Below are positions 23,721 to 37,500 of a stretch of 64,000 nucleotides of DNA, in pieces. The notes beneath the pieces were generated by a model that saw only the letters and a program-made list of their open reading frames with translations, was not told the DNA's origin and did no database searches. Origin of the DNA: Mycteria americana. Taxonomy: Eukaryota; Chordata; Aves; Ciconiiformes; Ciconiidae. Where the stretch lies: NCBI RefSeq assembly GCF_035582795.1, contig NC_134369.1, positions 62,496,001 to 62,560,000 of the forward strand, given 5' to 3'. A program made the translations under genes and the position numbers. Within the stretch, counting starts at the first letter, position 1, and every line of letters begins with the position of its first letter.

Positions 23721-24302
23721 ATGACATCCGTTAGTCATAAAAGAGCTTTATCCATATCCGCACAAAGCACTCCCCGACACGCTTCTGCTCTCATTTCAGA
23801 GTCTGGAAAGGACTGCAGCCCTCGTTTCAGCACACGCGGCAGGCCAGGCAGCCACGGCTCCATGGAGAGGCTGAGATGTGCCAAAGCCGTGGAGGACAGG
23901 ACCGCGCAGCGGGGCGGCCAGCTCGCCGCTCCGGAGCCACCCGCGGCTTTCCGGCAGCTCGGGGGCAGCTCTTGCCCCTGGGCCGCCATCAGTGAGGCTG
24001 TGCTGGATCAAGGACTGCTGGTTCACGTCATGCCAAGAGGAAATGAGCCAGCGAGGTCTGCTGAGCCCTACACTGCCAGGTCACGATGGGATCCAGCTGC
24101 AGACACAGAGCACATCCATCACCCCTGGGACGCTCGGGAGGCCTTGACAAGGCAACGCCATGTCCTGCTGGTGAACCACACAGGACACTTCTCCATCTGC
24201 CAGTTCTCCAAGAGATGGGAAGCGCATCCTGTGGCACTCAGTAATGCAATGATGGTGGTACGTGGCTCAGAGGGATGGAAAGGCTGGTCAGCCCTGGAGT
24301 AA
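23721..24302 (+). other. unassigned 193-codon open frame in a GC-rich pocket
   Basis: ATG with G at -3, open for 193 codons through a local GC-rich island. No recognised domain, membrane segment or repeat; residues are low in hydrophobic periodicity. GC-rich sequence has few stop codons, so this may be chance. I do not call it a gene. Confidence 0.2.
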
Positions 24303-27300
24303 GGACCTCCAAGTCCTTTTCTTCCTGCTTCTGCTACTGATCCATTTTGTCTACAATCATATTCCTCATCTCCCCAAGATCTTAGCGGGCCCCTCCATTA
24401 GCCAGGCCCAGTAACCTTTCCTATTAACCAATAATACTCACCAGACCAGTGAACGGGGACCCTGAGGGTGTCCATCGCCGTGAGGGATGCCAGCTTGATG
24501 CTAACCCTTGGTGGCTGCTGTCGCTGCTGTCACTGATGTTGAGCTGCCCACAGGGAGCAGCTCCAGGTCCAGGCCAGCACCTGAGCAGCGTCCCCTCGGG
24601 CGGAATGAGAAGGAGCTGGCAGGCAGGGGCTAGTGCGAGACACTCTCATGTCCCCGAAGGTACAGCTCCCACCTCAGGGCTATGCTGCAGTGCTGGCCGC
24701 AGGGACAAGGACTGGAGCACAGACCGAGTCCCTGGGGTGGGCAGGAGCCGGGCAGTCAAGGGAGGTTTCCTTCGATACCAAAATGTTTTGACCTGCCTCA
24801 CAGATGGAAACAGAAAGCTAAATTCACACACATAAATTCAGGTCCTTTGATCACAGTTATTCTGCCCTTTCTCCAGACATGAACATCCCGGACTGAGTCG
24901 ACAGAAGAGGAGTTCTGCTCATGCGGACCCCCACTGACAGCACCACACGGGTGCAAACCCGCATGTCCAGCCCACGCAGAAGGCAAGCGACTGCTGTGGG
25001 CCGTGCTGCCAGCGAGCATCCCCCCTTCCCTGAAACCACCAGAGGGGCTGCCGAGAGGAGAATACAAGATCTAATTAACCACCTCTCAGTTCAGATCTGG
25101 TTCAGCAAATGCAAATACCACATCAGGCAATTGGGTTTTCCTCACCAACTTATTTTTTGCATGCGGGCAACATGCAAACTAGGTCAGTATTATTCCTACT
25201 GAAACACTTGCTATGGGTGTTATTTTTAGAAAGCCATGTGATTGTTATGAGAGCACAAAAAGATCCACCGTATATTTTCCTGTCTGTCTTGTTTGGGGTG
25301 GTTTGTTTTTTTAGTTCTTTGGGTGGGTTACTGAGATCTGGGGCCTCTTTTTAAAAGGCAAAGTCAGACTCAATCAAGAGACCTTGCAGGTCACATGCCT
25401 TGGCGGCCAACGAAACAAAACACATGCAGCGGTGAGCAAACCAAACCAGACAGCAGCACGGAGAGGATATGAAAGGGCAAGACAGAGATGCAGGTAACAC
25501 GGGACAAAGATATGGAGCAGAAAAGGCGCCAGGGGGTTATGGGAGGTAGGGAATCAAGCAGAGTTTGAAGGATGATAGAAAACACTGCACTTAGATCTTC
25601 ATAACTCCTGCAAGGGTAGACCCAAGATCTCAGCAGCTAGACAAAAGTCAGCAGGAGAGCAAGTTCAGCAACAGAAAACTTGTCCAGAGGTTCCAGTTTA
25701 TTTTCTGAGGCCTCTTCTTACCTCCTTGGCACAAACAAATCAACCCGAGGCAACAAAATCGTGTACCAGCTTTTCATTCAGCAGGTTAGTGGTCACAACC
25801 CCAGGCGAGAGCCATCGGACAACCAAGCCAGGGTGGATTCCCTCAAGGGGGAGGGGGCCCCTACGGCTGGGACCGAACAGGGACCTTCTGTGTCCAGGTC
25901 TCTACCTGCCTGGTTTTCATCTGGCCTGTCTGGGGAATCCAGAGTCTTTGCCCAGTGTGTGAGTTAACAGGCGATTCAGGTTCTGGGGATGTGAATCCTT
26001 TTACTAACCTTGCATGGCCAGCGTGAAGAAGTCTACACCTCTGTTGATAATCCAGACCGCTTTTATAACCAGAAAAAAGGCATGGGCATAGGCAGTGCCC
26101 TTCCTCTCAAGAAAACGTGGACATCTAAAACAGGCCAGTCAATCAGCATACCAGCACTGCCTAATTCTCTCCATCAACAATAAAAGGAATTCAGAATGAG
26201 TAGCTCAGACATCGATGTATGTATTTCAGAGCAGATGAACCATAGTCTAAACTTCCAGAAATTAACCATCACAAAAAGTGTCATAAACTAGTCCCCAGAC
26301 CCACAGGTCTTCTGAGTTCCCACTCACGTGACAAAATTCAGATGTGTACAGTCTGCGAGGGCAGAGGGTCAGTGATGAGTCCCCTGCCTTTATGGGCTGC
26401 ATATCCGGCAACAGCCCCAGCAGAAGTTGCTTGCTGTGGCAAGTCATCTCGGCAAGAGGGGAGCCCCGCATAGGAATCCTGCTTGCTCACCTCCCCAGGA
26501 CACCACCACTAGCCAGGGCTTCTGCACGGCTGGGAGACACTGCTGGCTCTTGGCTTCAAAACCGTGCAAGCAACATTGGATTTTGCTGCTGAGAGGATGA
26601 AAGCATGGGGACAGGCTGCTCCTGCCACAGGGGAAAGGGAAGGGGCTGAGCTGGCTGGGAGAGCCTGGTGCTTGCTGACACCTTTTCTGCCTCTGCCCAG
26701 GAACTGCTGCCCCAGGGCCTTTTTGGGGTCCCAATTGCCTCTTTGGCAATCCACCAACACAATGCATACACTCGAATTCAGAAAAGCTGTTTTCATCTGT
26801 CCTTTCTAATTGATTTCAAGCCCTGAAACTCCCACCCTAGGCAGCCTGCCTCCTGAGCTAATTGCTGGGACCATCTTTTTGGCTCCCCCCAAAAAGAAAC
26901 AAGAACTTCAAAAGAAACAACATAGGCAGAGACAAAGATGACTGGACCAAATCCAACTCAGCTTCCAACTACAAATAACATTTCTTTCTCCAGCAAAGAC
27001 CACGCTGTCACAGAGCATTAGGTATGTGCTGCAGATAAAGCTACACAAGCTACCTCCTCCACGCAGGGCGTGCAACTGTAGATTTTCCTGCAAACAGAAA
27101 TGGCACAAACAAATGGGGAAAAAGGCAGGCATCTGGCTAGGCCTTACAGCTTGGGAACTCAGGGGTGGTAACTGAGAATCATAGGCAGGGATGCTCAGGG
27201 TTGTTTTAAGAACATGGGACATGTCCTGCAAACTTGCTGGAATGGCCTGGGTGATAGAGGCTGGCTGGAGGATTAGCCATGCATCGCTGTGTCATCATCT

Positions 27301-30300
27301 AACACTGCTATGCCACGTGATTCTAACATTACTCCCAGGAAAACCAGTGGTTTTGGATAAAAGTCATGAAGATGGCTTCACCCCAAACTTTCCATTTTTT
27401 TTCCATCCCTCACATAAGACTGACACATGGGTCACTTCTGCTACTTATCACCTGCAACACATCGCATGTGATGTTGCACTGAATCTTCTGTAACTATACT
27501 TTTTTGGGATCAGTTCATACAAAAATAACATGTACTTTATCAGTTACTGACACATGCATTCTCTATCTTGTTAAAATCAGCAAACTAATACTGCCTTGAA
27601 AAAGAACCAAAGGTAGCAATTATTCACTGCACTCATTAGTAGCAGAACCTGCTTTCCAGCCATTTCAGTTACCCTCCTGGAATTACACAGTTAGTTGTTG
27701 GTGCCAGATTCCCATTTATCTCAAGAGCCTTTTGTAACAACCACAAACACTAGCTTCTTCTTCATTTATCAGGCTTCCCATAAGAGGAAGAACTCATGTT
27801 ACAAAGGAAGGGCCACATACATAATCGTGCCTTACTACCTCAAGGTATCCGGGACTTTCACAAGTCCCTTAGAAATTTCACTACACACAACACCTAGGAG
27901 AGTAACGAGTGGCCCAAGGAAAACGGTCTGATCTCGGTAACAGAAGAAGTACTAATGCGTGCAGGGCAACAGGCACAGGCAGGCAGGCAAACAACAAGCA
28001 GAAGGAGAAGTGTAATGGGAGCCAGGTTATCAGCTGTCCCATAAAAAGAGGGCTGGTGCAGGTCCGCTCTGTTGCCCACCAGCACCATGCACTGTGTCAC
28101 TGAAGCTCATGGAACCACCCCAGAAGCTGAAGCTGTTGCAGAGGTGAGAAATGCAACTCCTCTGTTCCTGCTAATCAGAAAGCACGAGTCCTCTCCTCCT
28201 CTAACCGAAGTGATGTTCCCCTCACTGCTGCGTCTCCTCGCGGGCAGCACGCACGCGTCATTCCAGAGCACAGCTGCTGGGAGGGCAGATTCAGGGTCAC
28301 ATCAGCCTGGCACACACAAGACAGTCCTGAATTCCCTCATTCTTAAAACATCCTTTCTTTCTGGTTTTCTACAAGCATGAAATGAAGACTTTGTGTCTGT
28401 TTCAGGGAGGGTAATGTTTTATTTAAGACGGCCTGCTAGCACCATGAATTTTACATGAGAGAAGCTCCATCCCGCAACATCCTTAAACCTCTCCTCGTTA
28501 GTCAGCAGGGCTCTGATCCTGCAGCCGGGAGATGTGGCACTTCCCACCGGGAGCCCTGGCACGAGGGCTGAGTCGTGTCGTTCACAAGCACATCCCTTCT
28601 CCCTGCCGACCACCACTGAAACACTGCCTGCCCTGCAGCATCGCCTTAGAGACCTTCCTGGGAGGCAGATCTGCTGCATCAGCCCCCCTCCCAATGCTTC
28701 CCACAGAAATGGCCCCCGCGCAGGCTGTTTGGAGGCACACAGACGTGAGCAGAGGGTGGGCAGGTCTAGCTGAGCATCCTATCTGCTGCAAGGCCTCTGG
28801 AGGTCACAAATAAGCAAACACAGGCAAGGGCAATGCTAAGGGCATAGATATATAAGCAAAACAAGACAGGCAGCAGGTCAGACATACCCTCCCACGATTT
28901 TGGGTCTAGTGCAGGATCCTGTTGATGCCTGTGAGCTATGCCTGGTGATAAGTGTTCAGAAAGGCCAGCCTTTACAGTAAAACAACCATATTCAACTCTC
29001 AGTTAGACATGGAAGATTAGCTGGGTTGGGGATTAACCGGACACTTCCTGCCCATAGCAACCATGGCTACACCACCATGCCACCGCACACGTAACACAGG
29101 CCACACCAGCCTCTGGGTCGTGCCCCACTTGGACCCCAGCAGGTTACAGCTGTCCCCTCTCAGCACAGAAACCGGCAGGCTTGTTACAAGCCTTTCACAG
29201 GTAGAAGACCTGAATATGTTCTTATCCCCTAACATACAGCCTGTACTAGCCAGGATCTGGTTTTATCTAGGCTACCCCACCCCGCATTGTCTTCAGTGGC
29301 TGAAAGCTGACAGTATCTAAGTGAACCAGCCAACGCTAAAACAAGAACACGCTGCGTAGCCTGCAAAAGCTGTCCCAAGCGTTAGGCAGCTGGTGTGCTG
29401 ACACCATTGCCTATGTGCTGAGTAATGATGGCTCACTGTTTCTTTGTGCTCCCTTACCCATCTCTTTCCATCTGTTGTTCCTTGTCTTCCACTTGGATTG
29501 GATGCTGTTCGAAGCCGGGCTTTCTGTTAGCACCTAGGAGATCACCTGTGACAGGGCACCACAAAATCAGTCTGATCGATTCACCTGAGTAATTAGTGAA
29601 TTGGAGTCGACATTGTACAGGGATGTGTGTATGAATGGGTTAAGCATGGTGTGCCTGGATGGAAAACGTGACTCAGAAGTGTCACTAACATTATTCTTTC
29701 TCAGGTCCATAAACCTAAGTAAGAAATGGAAGAAATGGAGAGGGTAGAAAACGACAGAAAGGCAAAGAGACAGCAGGCTGGCGGACAAGTATCTCTCAAA
29801 TACAAATGCACTAAATTACGGGTACACAGATCAGATGCTGGGAAGAGCTGAGCATTTGCAACTCCTACACACATTCTCATTTCTTCTTTTATAGCTATTA
29901 ACTTCGCATGCTTTTCCATTTTGTTTTTGCTTCATCTTTCACATACATAGACCAAGACTTGGATCTTATCTTCATGTATCCCAGTGACTTACTGGCATAT
30001 CATGCGCACACACAGCTACACCCGCAGGTCAAGGCATCTCTTTCACTGCCTTCTGTACATGATGATAGTGCAACTACGCTGGTCACCAGGACAACAGTCA
30101 CAGCCTGTCAAACTGATAAGAAGTTGGTCACCTGGGTTCATGCTCTGAGAGAGAGCAAGACCGAGGCAATAAATGTAATACACAGCAGTGAACTGCAAAT
30201 GGCATTTGGTTTTCCCCCTTAGGGAGTTGGAATGAGAACGAACATGAGAGCAAGAAAGAAAGAAGAGGGTCTTAAGAGAAGAGGCTTGCTGTTTAACTTT

Positions 30301-33300
30301 TAAAGCTCCACAGTTAATGGGAAATGGGAAAGATTCAAGTAAGACACAGGACTGGAGCTCAGACATGGGGCTTATCTCAGCCCTCCCATGCAAAGGGAGG
30401 GGTTTTGAGCCCACATAGTCCCAAATTTCCAAAAGTGACCAAAGCTACTGTCATGCCAACAGGCTCAGAGGTTGTCCCTGCTGGACACCAAAGTAAGGGA
30501 TAACTAAAAGAACTAAGCATTGCATTCCAGGCATTCTCTGTTGCTAGAATTGCCTCTCGCTGACAGCAGCCAGGACTGCTAAAGGACTGTACTACCTCAT
30601 GCCAACATCCAAGGTGTCTCCTGGCTGGACGTGAACCCACTGCAGGAGGAGGAAGCTACCTCTTCCCACAAAACAGCCCCACCACACAGCACCGAGCTCA
30701 ACCCAGAATCAGGGTGTGCCATTCGAAAAAACTATTTTGCCAAACAGGCATTTGGTAGATACAGAGGTCAAGTTGTAAATCCAATCTTTTGAATGCTGCC
30801 AAAGTTCAGGGAAACACAGAACTGGTATCTCTCATGTTCAGTCTTACGGCTTCAAGGCCCACAGTCCAACCATTTTGCCAGTACAGAAATAGATACGAAA
30901 GACAATCTGAAAAGAAAACCAGTTGTAACTGGAAGTCAAATCCATTTTATCATGTTATCTATAGCCTATGGTGGGGGGATGTTATAGACAGAATTTATCA
31001 AAGCAGTAAAGCCCTGTCAGAACAAGAAGGAATTGTGCATATCCAGGTGAAGTCCAAGAAGTCTGATACGACCATTCCATGTAAAACTGGTAAGAAACGC
31101 CGTCCTGTCTCTTTGAGGGATACTCATGGACACAGCAGGGCTTCTGCCAGAGCAAGGCTTGCATTAGCTATGTTCAAAATAAGGTCTGGAAATGTAGGTC
31201 ACACTGGTCAAGCTCTAATCTAAATGGGAACAGTGGAGCAATACAAACACTGTCATGCTGTATGGCATGGGATCAGGCAGACGCAGCAGCCGGTGCTAAA
31301 GGGGTAGGCGACGGTTAAAGGCCTGCTCCCCCCCTGCTCCCCGCTCCTTCCTAGACACAGAGGAAGAACTTCAGTCTCTTCCTCCTGTCTCCCAGATGTG
31401 ATTCAGCAGTGAATTCTCTTGTTAGAAAGGTGCCGCAGCATTCAGACACGCTCTCTGTCCCCTAGCCTGCACATTAGGGAGAGGGGAACTGCAAAGCCAG
31501 CTGCACAAATACCTGCTTGGCTGGGGCTGAGATATACACAATGGTCCAACACGTTCAAGGCCTTTCTGAGCACAACAAAGCAATGCCAAGAAACAGAAAA
31601 ATGTCATCAAGGCCATATAGGTGGGTTTCTTGCATTTGTTCTGCATCTCAGTCAAAACAGGCAGGCATAATGCAGGGAGACAAAGAGGCCTTTCTCAGCA
31701 AGCAGTGTGGCATGCACTCCTGGGTCACCTCAGGCGGCTGTCTGTCTGCCCCGTCCTCTTGTCCCTGTTTTGATTGTAGCTGCATCCTTTCTGTATCAAG
31801 ATGTGGATACTTAATGCATGCTCACCTTTGCCCTCAGCTACAAGCTGTTTCTGCTTAGCTAATGCTTTTCTTGGCAGGCTCAGCCAGGCAAGCCAGAGTT
31901 CAGCTTGCACCCCGCTCAGCTGAAGCGCAGAGGACGGGCTCTGGGAAATGCTGCAGAGATACGGCCAAAATGAACTGAAGTCACTTACATGGAGCTGCAA
32001 ATTGCTCTGTGTTGGTCCAGTTTGATTCTGGCCCATGACTGGGCAGCCAAAGGACAAATCAAAATAAACAAACCAGGAGTTTCTTCTAGGGACATATTAT
32101 GAAGAGATTTTGAAAGCAGGATTTAAGAACAGAATCCTGTCTGTCCTTAATGCCTTAGCATGGACTGTGCACAGTGACAGACCCTCTAAAAGGCTTTAAA
32201 CACAGTTAGTGTAAGTGGGAAATGGGCAAGATCTAAGACACAGGACAAGAGTTAAGACATATAGGGCTTTTCACAGCTCTGGCACAGCTCTCCCATGCAA
32301 GTGATGCATGCCAAGCTTTCAAAAGTGGTCAGAGCAAATGGCTGAAGCTTAGCTGGTGCTGAGTAAAGGCTTAAGAATTTGACTTCATTTTATCTGATGT
32401 TTGTATTTATTTGTTGAGAAGCAGCTGTCAGTCAGCGCTCCATGAAAGAGACTGCTATGGGAAACCCATAACAACTCTTCTTTGATTCACTTGTTCTCAT
32501 TAGCAGGTTTTTTGGAAGAATATATTGCACAGCCTTTTGTGCAATAGCCCTGTGCAGAGTCCACAGATGTAGGGAGACGGACCTCCCCAACACTGATCAT
32601 GTCTTCCAAAGATCTCTTGGCAGAAATACGTAGGTTGGAATCACTGTGGCAAACGCAACACTGTTTGCAGATCTGGAGCACAATAAGTAAACAGGCAAAA
32701 ATCAGGCAAATCTGCCACAACCCAAAGTAAGCTACAGAGCTGCCTCTTTAAGACCTTTGCTAGGGTAAGAGAAGACGTTACTGAGCGGTTTACTCCATAG
32801 CAGGGGATAAGGAGGTTTGTGCTGACTCTCAAGCAACCTAGCTAGCAGGCTGTGACTTGGCAGGCCACCGCTACTTTGCCCGCTTCTCTGCTGCTCCAGG
32901 AATTGAGTAAGCTGTGAGCGATCTGCCTGCACACGTCACAGCATACGCCTCCCCGTGCACCAGAATTAGCACGCTGCTGGACAAGGTGCAAGGGCCACGT
33001 CGTTCACCTTCCTGCCCACCCGAATGTTTTGCAGGGTGCAGAATGCAGTAGCTCAGGGCTCTCTGCAGAGGAAGCGGTGGGACTCCCTCACATCTGCGAG
33101 GGGAGACATTTCAGGCTTCATCTGTATGACTTAGCTGTTCACTGCAAGTCTCTGTGGGAGCAGCAGTGGCACCGAGATTCACAATTCATTATCTATAAAA
33201 TGAAGTTTTATCAAACACGTACTAGTAAACATCCTCCAGAGCACATACACTCACACAGAGACTTACCCTCACAGCAGACAGATAAACTATCAAAACCCAT

Positions 33301-34506
33301 TGTAGCAGCGCTCCTCGTCTCAGTGCACCAGGAAAAAAAGCAAGCAGGGAAAGTAAGGGCCTTCTTTAGCCACAGTAGGTGCTACTAATCAAAAGAACCA
33401 GATATCTTCAAGTTGAAAATAACCATTCATAAGCATACATCTTTGAAGACAGAAGTATTATATCTATATGGCATAATCAGGGATAAGTGCACAAAACCAC
33501 TACCAGGAAAGATGTCCCAGAAGTAAAGTCTCTGAGTTAAACAGGCACATTATCCACTGGTATAAAATGGTGCATCTCCATGGACTTGAATAAGCTCACA
33601 AGCATTTACCTATGACCTTTGAGATCCCACCAGCACCCACACACCCTCCCTAACTTCATCTAGAACAGAGAATTCATCCGTCACCTAGTCATCCATTAAT
33701 CTGTCGACTGTGCAAACAATCAGAAACAAGAGGAGCTGTGTATTTATTACACATTTCTGAATAAGTCATGCCCAATATCTGGGACAAACAATACATTAAA
33801 CCCTAAAGAACCCTTTGAAAGCTTTTTGCCTGCTGGAGACAACAATGAAAAAGTAACATGATAGAAAGGGAACAGTAAATCATTCATGAGAGTGATTAAA
33901 AACAAACTGTGGGTGAGGTGTAGCAAAACAACTCTGAAAACAGCCAGTGTATTCTTCTTGAGTATCTCGTCTTTTAGAGGGTGGAGTGGTTGTGAGCAAC
34001 CTTAAGAAGTCCTACTTTGTGTTCTTTAGTGCAGAGAAGATGTACCAGATACAAAATCCATAGAGAACTACACAACTGCAAGTTACAGCTTATTCAGATG
34101 CCCCATGACTACATCAGGCACTGAAGCAAAACTGCTACTGTGCTTAAAATTACTTGTGCAGATAAGACTCGACTTAACAAAAAGGCATGTTAAGGACACT
34201 AGTGAAATAAGGATAAATTAGACTCCAAAGGGCTGAATAATGCTTTAAACCAGTGATCTCACTTACCTGCACACAATCATTCTGGAATCCTAAAATCAAG
34301 TTCTGAAAGAGTTACAGTGCCAAAATGTTCACAGCTACCACCTAATGTAATCCAGTTTTTGGTACCATAGTTTCCCAGATGAGTGTGGTAGCCACAAATC
34401 ATGTTATTAGCATTTATTTTAGATCCCTTCAACTCTATGAAAATGCCTGTTTCAGGAAGGCTTGTTTCCTAAACTATCTCAGGTAGAAAGCTCAAAAATT
34501 ACCAAT

Positions 34507-34566
34507 GTGGACAAGATTGGTTTCTTAAAGGTCTTTTCCAACCTATAAGATTCTGTGATTCTGTCA
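34507..34566 (+). mobile_element. CR1 LINE 3' end fragment
   Basis: The stretch GGTCTTTTCCAACCTATAAG followed by ATTCTGTG ATTCTGT matches the CR1 3' tail, which typically reads a CCTTCCAACC-type motif and then direct copies of an eight-base ATTCTATG-like unit. The element is 5'-truncated and too decayed to subclass. CR1 is the dominant LINE of birds and other sauropsids. Confidence 0.8.
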
Positions 34567-37500
34567 TTAAAGAGCCTTAAAATAACATCCTTGAGCTTCA
34601 AGGCAAAATTCAGTCTCCATTAGGATTTGAGCATTCATTGACCCAACTGTGTGTCTTAAGACCTTTCAAAAACTGATTTTGAAAACAGTTCAAAGCGATA
34701 ATTTCCTTGTAAGAAAGTTCTGTCTTCAGTGTGTCTCCTGGGTTGTTCTTAAAAATAAAAATCTACATTAGGTCAATAAAATCATGCTAGACTTTACAGT
34801 CAACACCATGTTTGACCTGGATTCACATTCAAGGGTATTTTTAGCCTCGTTTCTTAAACAAGCAAGATTTATGTGATCGTGGTGTGTGTATCTGTTTGTG
34901 CACCTGCCTGTCTCTTCAGCCCCATCTATCTGTTGCTGAACCCCCTGAATAATTCCAAATACACTGACATTCAGGTACATGAGGCATGGGTAGAGGGGTA
35001 GAGTGAGACATTATTAGTGCTTCAAGCCAGCTTTTATTAGCCATCACAGAATCCCCATAGGCCAAAACCAGACTTAATTCATTACACCACTCTTGGAAAC
35101 CATGTGTGTTATCAGCTATTTTAATATTATTACTAGTCTATGTAATATCCTAAGTATACATAACGTGTGGCATGTGCAAAACACAGAACAAAGTTTCTGC
35201 CTCTATTTTCTTATTTTAAGTACCACTCCTTTTTTTTTTCAGTTTGGCAAATAATTTACTTTAGTAATATAAATATTTGAGCTGCAAACCACCAGAGCAT
35301 TCAAAGACTTTGGCACTGCATTGCAGTCATGTATTATTTGCTTCATTACAAAAGGTAATCCCTGTGTTTTTATTAAGAAGCCCGCACCAGCTGTACTCAA
35401 GCTCAAGGCAAAATATACCAAACAAGCAGTAAATTCTGAATTACAACCTACAAATTCAACGTTATCCACTACAAAACCTGTAGTGCCCTGCAAAATACCT
35501 TCAATGTTGCAAGAGAGGCAACTCTGTAAGGGATATAAAATCAGACTTTGGAGACAAAACTTTTTCTGCTTTATGTCTAGCTGTCTGTTTCCAAATGCAC
35601 GGCTCTGCCCTCCCAGCCAAGCAGCACCTTCGAAGGTTTAGTTCTGGAGAATATGAAGATTTTTCTTTGCCTTCAAAACAGAATTTTCCTTTGCTTTCAG
35701 CACAAGCATCAGGGATACCTTCTCCTCTACTAGATCTGCCAGTAGAAGCACAAATGTAATCCTTAGCTGGGCCTCAGTACGCCTCCAAACCCCAGCTCCC
35801 CCAGCAATGCCCTCGTATTATTCTAAAGCAAAGAAACTCCTCCATGCTCAAATGAGCAGAACAGAAGAGCAAAACATGCTGTAACCAGCAGTGCAGACCC
35901 CTAGAAACTAGCTCAGCAGCCACATGTTTCTGCCCTTGGGAGAAGGGCTTTGAGAGCACTTAAGACCTCCAAGGTCTCCCCAGACTGGGAGGAGGTTCTG
36001 GAGATAGGCTCTCAAAACCAGGGGCTACCACACCCTCCTCTTAGGAAAAGTAGAAAGCCAATAGGTAACTCTAAGCACTCATTACTCTTTTTTACTACTT
36101 GGAGTTAACATCTGCTGGGAAATCAATACTGATAATCACAGCACTGGTTGCCAGACCATCAGAGGCCAAAGAAAAAGGATGAGAGAGGATGTGCGTGTGG
36201 AGGTGTTGGCAAAGCACGACAGCTGCAAAGGACCCGAGCAATTTCTTTAATGAAATGGAAATGAAAGCATAAATTGCTAAAACGATACTGGAAGAGAGAT
36301 TTAACTTAACGCACAAGCAGACAGATTTTGATGTCTGAAGCCTGGCTATGAAAAGTAGCAGAGAAATGTAAATGCAGTGGTTGCTAATGGGCATAATGAA
36401 CAGGCAGGCAGCTTTGACAGCGTGTTCTCAGCTGGAAGCTATATTCCCCAGGGACTCCTTTATCTTCCACATCACTTATTTCAGCAACCATATAAATGTA
36501 GCAGGCAGATTTGCCAACCACAAGCATGCAACTGCTGGATAATGCTAGTCGTTGCCAGTTAGGCCCGTAGCCAAAGGTAGCAACCTGGACAAACCGAGGA
36601 AACCTGGCTTCTCCAATTCCTATCACCAACACTTCCACCTACTGCTGAGACACACGGAGAAAAGACAGCTCTCCAAGCTGGGGGCATCCCTCTTTCACAG
36701 GCCTCCAAACTGTGCTGTGTTGAATTCGCCTCCTGATTGAACTTCCACCCCATTTGCACTCTTTATTCATTTCTGTGAGTTTGCCTTTGTCTATTTGCCT
36801 CTTTAAACACAGACAGCCTGGTTTTATTTGCTCAAAAGGATGTTTTATTTTGTCCTTTCATCCAAACAACCACTGTCTGTAAAATTCCCAACAGAATCCT
36901 CCCACAGACAAAGAACCAGCCAAGTGCAATGCCAAAGGTAAAGGTACACTATTGAAAAATCACCAACACAGAAAAAAACATGCAAAGCAAATCAATGTGT
37001 TCATGTTAAAAAATAAAGAAATACCATGATGAAAATCCATGCTATCCTACCAAACACAGTGGGATCACTCAAATGGCCATTGAGTGCATGCAGCCTGATA
37101 GCCCAAACATCCACTTTTCTAATGCATTGCTGAAGATACGCACTGCTTAAAATTCAGAGATGCACATGACAGCCTTTAGCCCTTCCCTCAGCCTACATGG
37201 ACGGGTATTACTCAGCTGTTCAGGAAGCTTGCTAGTTCTTCCAGATGTACCAGTTGGTCTAACAAAAGATATGTTACTATTATTATTTTGGAAAGGGTAT
37301 TCCAGCAAACATACATGCAGACAGAGCCAGGATACTCCCTGCCCACCTTAGCCTTATTCATGGAAGCCAAAGCGACAACAGGCCCATTAGATTTCATGAT
37401 GCTCTGAGAAGCCACCATGATGCTTGGTGTCCCAGCCTGGTGTTGGATACAGTGTTGGTACAGGTGACCCATCTCAGCAGATGACCCAGTGTGCGGGTCT

